64,000 nucleotides of DNA from Shinisaurus crocodilurus (taxonomy: Eukaryota; Chordata; Lepidosauria; Squamata; Shinisauridae), in NCBI GenBank assembly GCA_021292165.1, contig CM037879.1, forward strand, positions 266,843,160 through 266,907,159, given 5' to 3'. Position numbers and translations under genes: made by a program. The notes beneath the pieces were generated by a model that saw only the letters and a list, made by a program, of their open reading frames with translations, made no database searches and was not told the origin of the DNA. This document shows, one piece after another, positions 34,736 to 43,200 of this stretch; position 1 is the first letter of the stretch, and each line of letters begins with the position of its first letter.

Positions 34736-37700
34736 ATCTAACCCCATAATAACCTACAACCAATCTAAATGCCAAAAATGGAGGACAGTTCTTCTGATAC
34801 TTCACACTCCCTATCAAGTGCATACTTGTTCAAAAGGCTGGGTCGGTTGCCACACAATGTGCAGAATACCCTCTTTACTCTGAAATGCATTCGAGAGAGC
34901 ACTTCAGGCAACATTGGCTTCTAAGAGGTGGAAGTATAAGATTACCGTTTAAGTGCTGAAGTGAACAGATCTTTTAAACTCTCTCATTGTAAGAAAGAAG
35001 AAGCTACTTCAGGAGGAAGGGGCTGTGAACAGATGGACTTGGACAAACGAGCCTTTGCTCTCTCTGTGTGTGTGTGTAAACACTTGGTTTTCCACAGGTG
35101 GGAGCCTTCAAGATGTGCTTTTGGAAAATGTGAAGACGGCAGACTATTTCAAAGAATCTGAGCTGAAAGAGATCTTACTGCAAGTCTCCATGGGGCTGAA
35201 ATATATTCATACTTCTGGCCTGGTTCACATGGATATCAAACCCAGTAAGCATTATCTGTTCAGTAATGCTGTACATTATTGGGGAGGGGCTGTAGCTGAA
35301 GGGGAGGGGCCATAGCGCAGGGGTAGAGCACCTGCTTTGCATGCAGAATGTCCCAGGTTCAATCCCTGGCATAGATCTCATAGATCATAGAGTTGGAAGG
35401 GGCCTACAAGGCCATCGAGTCCAACCCCCTGCTCAATGCAGGAAACTAGAGGAGGGGTCTCCCATCCAAGTAATAACCAGGCCTGGCCCTGCTTAGCTTT
35501 TTTCCACGCTCAGACAAGCTGAGCCAGCATGAGCCACATCTCCAGGCAGGGCTGGAAAAACCACTATCTGAAACCCTGGAGAGCTGCTGCCACTTAGTGT
35601 CAACAACACCGACTTAAATGGACCAACGCTCAAACTCAGTGAAGGCAGCTTCCTATGTTCTTATCTTCCTTTGGGCGCCAGATATTTGTGGATGGCGCAC
35701 TCACTGCATTGCCATAACTGAAGTCACTGAGGTCATCAAATGGCATGCTCCTGGTGGTTCCATATGGACCTAAGGCCCAATTGGAGGCCACCAGGAGAAG
35801 AGCCTTTAGTGTGGCAGCTCCGTTTCTGTGGAACTCCCTGCCTCTGGAGGTCAGGCAGGCTCCGACATTGTGGTGTTTCCGGTGCCTCCTGAAAACATCT
35901 TTATTTCAGGAAGCCTTCTTTGGCTGACCAGCCACATTGATACTCTGTTTTTATTGATACGTATTCTGTTTTTACTGATACTCTGTTTTAGTCTTTTTAT
36001 CTTTTTTGACTATTATTGTTCACTGCTCTGGAATCTCTGCAGATGTGGAGCAGTATATAAATGTTGTAAATAAATAAATATAAATAGAGTTGAACACACT
36101 GAAGCCCTGGGGGCCTCCTCCCCATATTTAATCGAGAATTGCAGCCATCCTGGTAAAGAGCTCTGGAAGGTTCCTGATGAATCTCCATGGAAGCTGCATC
36201 AATAAGTTATTGAACTTAATTAGAACTGCAGGATGATTGCTTCTGAGTAGTCAGGAAGCATGGCCTTCACTTTTTACTGAATCATTTCATGGATGGAGTA
36301 CTTCTACAACATACAGAAAGCTGGAACAGGTCCAATGAAGAAAGGCTGAAGAAACAGATTATGTTTAGCCTGGAGAAGAGACAATAAGAGCGTGGGACAT
36401 GATAGCACTCTTTCGATAGCTGGAATCGTCTGCTGCCCTCAGAGGGCAGGACTAGCTCTAATGGGCTTAGGTTACAGGAGGGTAGATTTTGGTTGAGCTC
36501 AAGGAGCAACTTCTCGATATTAAGAGTAGTTCAACAATGAGACCAATTACCTAGAAGATTGGTAGGGCTCTCCCTCACGGGAAGTATTCAAGTAGGGGCT
36601 GGGCATCCATCTATTGGGATGTTCTGCCTCTAGATTTCTTGCACTAGGCAGTGGGTTGGGCTAGACAGTCTACAATGCTCTCTCCAACTTCATGTTTCTA
36701 TGAAATCTAATAATAACATGGCCGATAATATCCTGATTACTAGAAAACTCTGAAAATGGGGCCTGTTGTGCTTGCCTTAACTCTTAGGATGTGATGACTA
36801 CAGCCATAAAATTGGTCAGAGCTCCAGCAGAAAGCAAGTTCACTGCATATGTGATGGGAACTTCCACATTCTTTCATGGTCCTTCATAGAAGGGGATCTA
36901 CAGGGACAGTGAGGAATGTATAGATCAGGTGTGGGGAGCCTCAGGCCTGGGTACCAAATCTGGCCCTCCTGGGGTCCCAGTCTGGCTTTCCGGGGTTCCC
37001 CAGATAGCCCTGCCCCTATTGCCTTTGGCCACACCCACCACTGGGATGTGGACCCCAAGAGCTTATCCAAAATCGTGTTTGGCCCTCAGGCTGAAAGAAG
37101 TCCCCCTCACTGGTGTATTTAGGTGCTTGCGGAATGCCAGCTCCATTGACGGTTGTTGGTATAATTTCTCTGCATGGACTTTGCAGGCTTCAGTGCTTTG
37201 TTTCTTCTTGATTGCAGGCAACATTTTTATATGTCACAAGCTGATTGGGTCTGCTGGTCAGGAGGAGAGTGACAGTGAAGATGATGGGTTTGCTTCTTCT
37301 AATGTGGTGTATAAAATTGGTGTGTAGTTTCAATATTTCTTTGCCTCTGGACAGCTTCGTGTAAAATGTTTTCCAGCTTGTGCTTTCCAAATGGTTCCTA
37401 AGGTGCATGTACAAATCTTTCTCCTCCTAGTTAGGAGCTGGCTGCTCCGAACTCTGCACGGACCTGCTGAACAGATGGCTGTGATAACAGGAATGGGGTG
37501 AAGTGTGGTGGTTCTTAATTCAGTATAGAAACAGATTCAGCAAGAATAATTGCATGCATATAACTGGATGTGGAGTGTGTGTGTGTGTATGTGTGTGTTA
37601 CGCTAGGAAAATGTTTTCAGATATGGAAGAGATCCCATAAGGTGATCCGTGGGTGGAATCCTGGTTCCACACAGTGCCCCTGTTTGATCAGGATGCTACA

Positions 37701-40264
37701 GTTCATAGTGATGTAGGTGGGGAGGAAAGAAACTGAATTTGAATATTGTTCAGTTAGTGGTCTTAATGCTCCATTGTGCCCCTACAACATGGCCTACGCC
37801 CTACGCAAAGTCAGTTAGCTCGCTCCTTGATGTTGAGTGCAAACTTGCCCATGGTGATACCTTTGAGATGTAGACTGGGTTCAGACAACACAACCCACAC
37901 TCAAGGGTTGAGTGTGGGTTGTTGTTGAAACATGAGTTATTGTGTTGTCTGAACCCAGCTGCGCTAACAACCATGGCTTGTTGACCACAAACAGCCCATG
38001 AAAAGAACCCATGGTTTGTTGTGTTGTTAACTGTGGGTTGTTCACCATGGTTTGTTATCTTGGCTGGGTTCAAACAACACGATAATCCACGTTTCAACAA
38101 CAACCCACAGTTCAGTGACAACCCACACTCGGTCCATACTCAAACCCTTGAGTGTGAGTTATCGTGTTGTCTGAACCCAGTCGTAGATGTGAGTTTAGCA
38201 CACTGGGAGGCCATGTCAAAACTAAGCCATTGTGCTGGCTGAAAAGTCTACTGCAGCTTCCAGCATTTGATGACCCTGGTGAGCTAAATGGAATGAAGCA
38301 ATGGCTGATGTGGCTACTCCCTCACAGTCCACATGAGATTCAGAGCAGTTGTTGGCATGGGATCATCTTGTTCCACATTGTTCCAGCTTTGAGGTGCAAA
38401 TGTACCATATAGCACCTCTTCCTGCTTCTTGGAGTATTAACTCAGATGTAGGATTGACCTTAAACAATGTGGGGAATGCTAGTTGAGGACTATGTTTTAC
38501 CTAAAAACAGATTCAGATGGCTCAATTACCCAATATGTTGGGCTTCTCAAGAAAAAGGCAAATTCTGCTGGGACATGGGAGCAGTCCTGTCTGTCCAGCA
38601 TTGCTCCTCCTCTCTCAAATGGGCTGTGTATTTTTTGCGGTTTCAACCCTATGTTTTAGGGATCATTGAGGTTCTTTGGAAGTTTCCTTAGGGAGGGAAA
38701 CAGCTCAGTGGAAGAGAACATGCCTCACATGCAGAAGGTTCAATCCCTGGTATCTCCACTTGGAAGGATCAGATAGCAATTGATGGGGAAAGACCTCTGC
38801 CTGAGACCCTGGAGAAACACTGCCAGGCAGAGGAGACAATATTGGACTAGATGGGACAAGAGTCTGACATGTTATACGGCAGTTCTTCCTTTCGTTATCA
38901 GGGGTTCTTCAATGAGAGCAGTAGTGGCAGACCAGCTTCCATGGAAGACCCTTGACGGACTGCTACCAATCTTCCTGCGCAATGCACAGTGGCAGAAAAG
39001 TGGTTGCTAGTCATTAAGGCCTCAGCCCTACAGGACTGTTGCTCGCTAGATGAAGGGCTTTGATCTCGGAGCCCTCTGTCTAGCCTAAGCCTTGTTGGCA
39101 AGAGCCAGGCAGGGCAGGAGGAACAGCAGAGGGTTGTGGGTTTTTTTTTTTTTACAGTTTCTTCATCCTCTGTTTGTGCATGTTGAACTAGATGGACCTC
39201 TGAACCCATCTAGCTCACTCGCTTTGCTGTGATTTGAAATGAGAGGCTCGTGGGTCCAAGTCCTCTCCCCTCCCCGTCCACCAGTACGCCCCCTTTCCTC
39301 CCTTCCCACCCTCTTCCAAGGTTGTGACACTGACCTCGAGAAAGGAGCCACTGGGAGGTTGTAGCTCTATCTATGGCCTGTGGGGCAGGGGGGACTCCTC
39401 AGCATGCTATGGCCCCCATCTAGAGGCCATAGGATTGCTCTCTAAGATGCATTCTCAGTTCACACAGGGCAACTCTTGGTCACATGAAACCTGACCAGAT
39501 GTTGCAGCTAAGAATACACCCCAGAATCTTTCAACGTAAAGGGCTTCCATAGCAGACATGTTGGGGTTCTTCAGGGGACAAGTCCAAAATGTAGAAAGGA
39601 CTCCACAAAGGTAGAAGGCTTTGAAAACCACGGGCACTTTCTATGCATTCCATGGCTCATGGGTTTCTCTCTATCAGGGGACCTTGGACATGTGACATCC
39701 ATAACCAATCCCCAAGTGGAGGAGGGAGACTGCTGCTTCTTGGCCAAGGAAATCTTGCAAGAGGTAAAATGGTGGGCTTTCTTTAGGACTTGCACAGGGG
39801 GATTTTGGCAGAAAAGGAACTTGCATTCACACTTAAAATTCCTTTTCATTGAGTTCATGTTTACCCACCTTACACTGCAATTTTGATTTTGTGTAAGTCC
39901 TACTGACATAAGACTTTCACATAGGTTGTGCTTAGAATTGCAGTCTTGGGAACCCCACACAAAATTCTGGTGCCTATCTGCTAACGTACGGCTATTAAAA
40001 ACAAAATAGAACCGGAGTAAGGTTCAATAAAGAAACTAATTGTAATAGTTTCTACTGAGAATATGCTAGAACTAGAGCAGGGGTTGGGAACCTATGGTAC
40101 TCCAGATCAGCCCTAGCCATTGGCATGCTGTCTGGGCCTGATAGGGATTGTAGTCCAACACGTGGTGGGCTGCAGATTCCCCACCCCTGAAGTAGAGCAA
40201 ATGTTATAGAGGGTGTTTGTACATGCCTATCAAACAGGTGGGCAACTTGTGGCCCTCCAGAAGT

Positions 40265-40295
<31 letters not shown>

Positions 40296-43200
40296 TATTT
40301 TTAAATCGCCCATCTAGCTGGTACCCGGCCACTCTGGGCGATGTACAGCATACAATAAAACAAAACAGATTAAAATACACTTATTTCATAGATTTCATAG
40401 ATCATAGAGTTGGAAGGAGCCTACAAGGCTATCGAGTCCAACCCCCTGCTCAATGCAGGAAACTAGAGGAGGGGCCGGGTCTCCCATCTAAGTACTTAAA
40501 ACCGTATAAAATGTTAAAATCCTAACCCACCCCATATTCCCGCCTGAAAAGCCATGTTTTTAATGAATGACAGAAGCTCATCAAAGAGGGGGCATGGCGG
40601 AGGTCACTGGGGAGAGTGTTCCACAGTTTGGGGGCCGCCACAGAAAAGGCCCTCTTCTTAGTCCCCTCCAGCCTGGCTGCTCTGGCTGATGGGATAAGGA
40701 GAAGGCTGTCCGTGGCGGATCTTGTTGAGCGGCCTACTTGATGTTGCTGGAGACGCTCCTTGAGATAAACTGGACCGGAGCCGTATAGGGTTTTAAAGGT
40801 CTAAACCAACACCTTGAATTCGGCACGGCAAACAACTGGTTTTGGCTTACAACTCCCATCAGCCCAGTAGTTATGGGACTGTTCTGACAAGCTTATTGAC
40901 TTTGGGGCAGAGACTTACTAGGTAGTCTAATAGTTTTAACTAGGCTTGAATCTAATTGTGGGCAGAGGGTGTTCAAAAAATAAATTGGGAAATCTGCATA
41001 TTCTAAACTTGGATTTTTAAATTATGGAAACTTTCAAATGCAAGCAAAACACTGTCAGTTCTAGAATATGCCCCTTTTTTAATACGATGAGAACTTCTAA
41101 GGGTGCAATCCTATGCATGTTTAGACAGACAAAAAGGCCTACAACTCCCAGCATTCCCCACCCACCATGGCTGGCTGGGACTGCTGGGAGTTGTAGGCCT
41201 TTTTTCTGTCTAAACATGCATAGGATTGTGCCTTAAACCAGTGTTCCCTGATCCTCCAGATATGTTGGACTACAACTCTCATCATTCCCAACCAGCATGT
41301 TTAAAACTGAACATGACCCAACTTGGGTTTATTGCCTCTTCAACTGTGCTTTAAAATTTCAAGTGTTGGGGTTTTTTTTGTCTTTTCCTCCATAGCAATA
41401 TTGCCATCTGCCCAAGGCAGACATCTTTGCCCTTGCGTTAACGATCGCTCTAGCAGGAGGCTGTGGACCATTGCCTGCCAACGATACCATGTGGCATCAC
41501 ATCCGCCAAGGCAACCTTCCGGTAATCCCTCAGCCGCTGTCCCGCGGCTTTACAGAACTGCTTGAGGTGAGCTTCCTTTGGGGAGTTTGGGGAAAGCATT
41601 GCCATTTCCAGGCGAGGCTGGTGACTCCTGTGTCAGTGGGGCTCCTTATCCATAGCAGCTTTTTTGTTTGAGCTTTGCAGGAGCTATTCATGGTGCTGAA
41701 TTCCAACCCCAAAATAGGTTCATCGCCATGGAGCACTATGGATAGTTCCTATAAAGCTCAAAATAAAAGATGCAGTGGATAAGGAGCCCCACTGACACAG
41801 GAGTCACCAGCCTCCCCTGGCATTTCAACACTTCAGTCGTGTAAAACCTCTCTTCATTTTTCTTTACCTCAGCTAATGATTCATCCCGATCCAGTTGCGA
41901 GGCCCTCTGCCACTGCGCTAACCAAACACCCTGTCCTTCGACCTTCTCTTGGGAAAGCTGCCCAACTTCAAAAGCAGCTAAATGTAGAGAGGTTCAAAAC
42001 TGCTATGCTAGAAAGGTAATGTCCTTCACTCTTTAAAACCAAAGGAGGATTTGCAAGACATTGATTTGACTACTTGGCTTGGAAGCCAACTCCTCCCTTG
42101 GAGGAGAACTTATTGTCGATGCAGCTCAGGCTTATGACTAGGTTCTTCTTCTCTCTCCTCCACCCGGACTTCTGTCTTTCCCCCCATCATAGAATTCTGA
42201 TGTGTTGGATTTCCATGTGCATCTGATATGACCAATCAGAGGGAAATGTACCTCTTCTTTAACAGACATTACACGAGCTGATTTTCTTGAGGGCTTAAAA
42301 GTCCTACTAGTTTAAAGTGAGGGGTCTGTGACTATTCATGCTACTTTGGGGTGGACAGGGTAGAACAGGGGTCTCCAACCTTTTTGGGTCAATGGGCACA
42401 TTGGAATTTTGAGAGAGCATTGTGGGCACTCTCATAAAATGGCTGCCATGGGGTGAAGGCTTACCCATTCATAAAACGGCTGCCATGGTAGGTGTGGCCA
42501 GTCACAAAACATTCATTTCACAGAAGGAAAACTGGTGAGACTAAAAGAAAATTAACTTGCCCCAAAACCTAAATACAAGGCAGAGGTGTGGGTAAATAAA
42601 AATCGGCGGGGCAGGGAGCCTCCAGAGCAGGGCTCACCAACCTTGGGTCCCCAGATGTTGCTGGACTACAGCTCCCAGAATCCCTTGCCATTGGCCATGC
42701 TGGCTAGGTATGCTGGGAGCTGTAGGCCAGCAACATCTGGGGACCCAAGGTTGGAGAGCCCTGCTCTAGAGGGAGGGAGGAGATTGCCTGTCTCTGTGTC
42801 CATCCATTCTTTCCTTCCTTTTGCTGTTTGTACTCAGTAGCCATAGCTGTGTGAGCCTGTTTCGCTCCTGACACACCTGGAGAACCAGGGGGCTTGTCAG
42901 GGCTGTTCGTTTTGATCCCCAGGAAATGAGGAGTCAGCTCTAAGATTGTTCACAAGAGCCAGCTTTATTGAGTAACTTTAGAGTGCATACATACCCAAAA
43001 CAAGCCGGGAATGGACCAGCATGGCTCGCAGGCGGCGCTCAAGGGTCCGAACCCCTGGACACAAAGACTCGGAGCAGACAGCCTCGCTGAGCAGCAACAG
43101 GCATACTCAATGAGGACTGGGGACAGAGGCAGGCACACAGGGTCTGAACACTGAACGAAGGAAGCAGGAGCTGCTTATACATTTTTAGTGTTTACACTTC

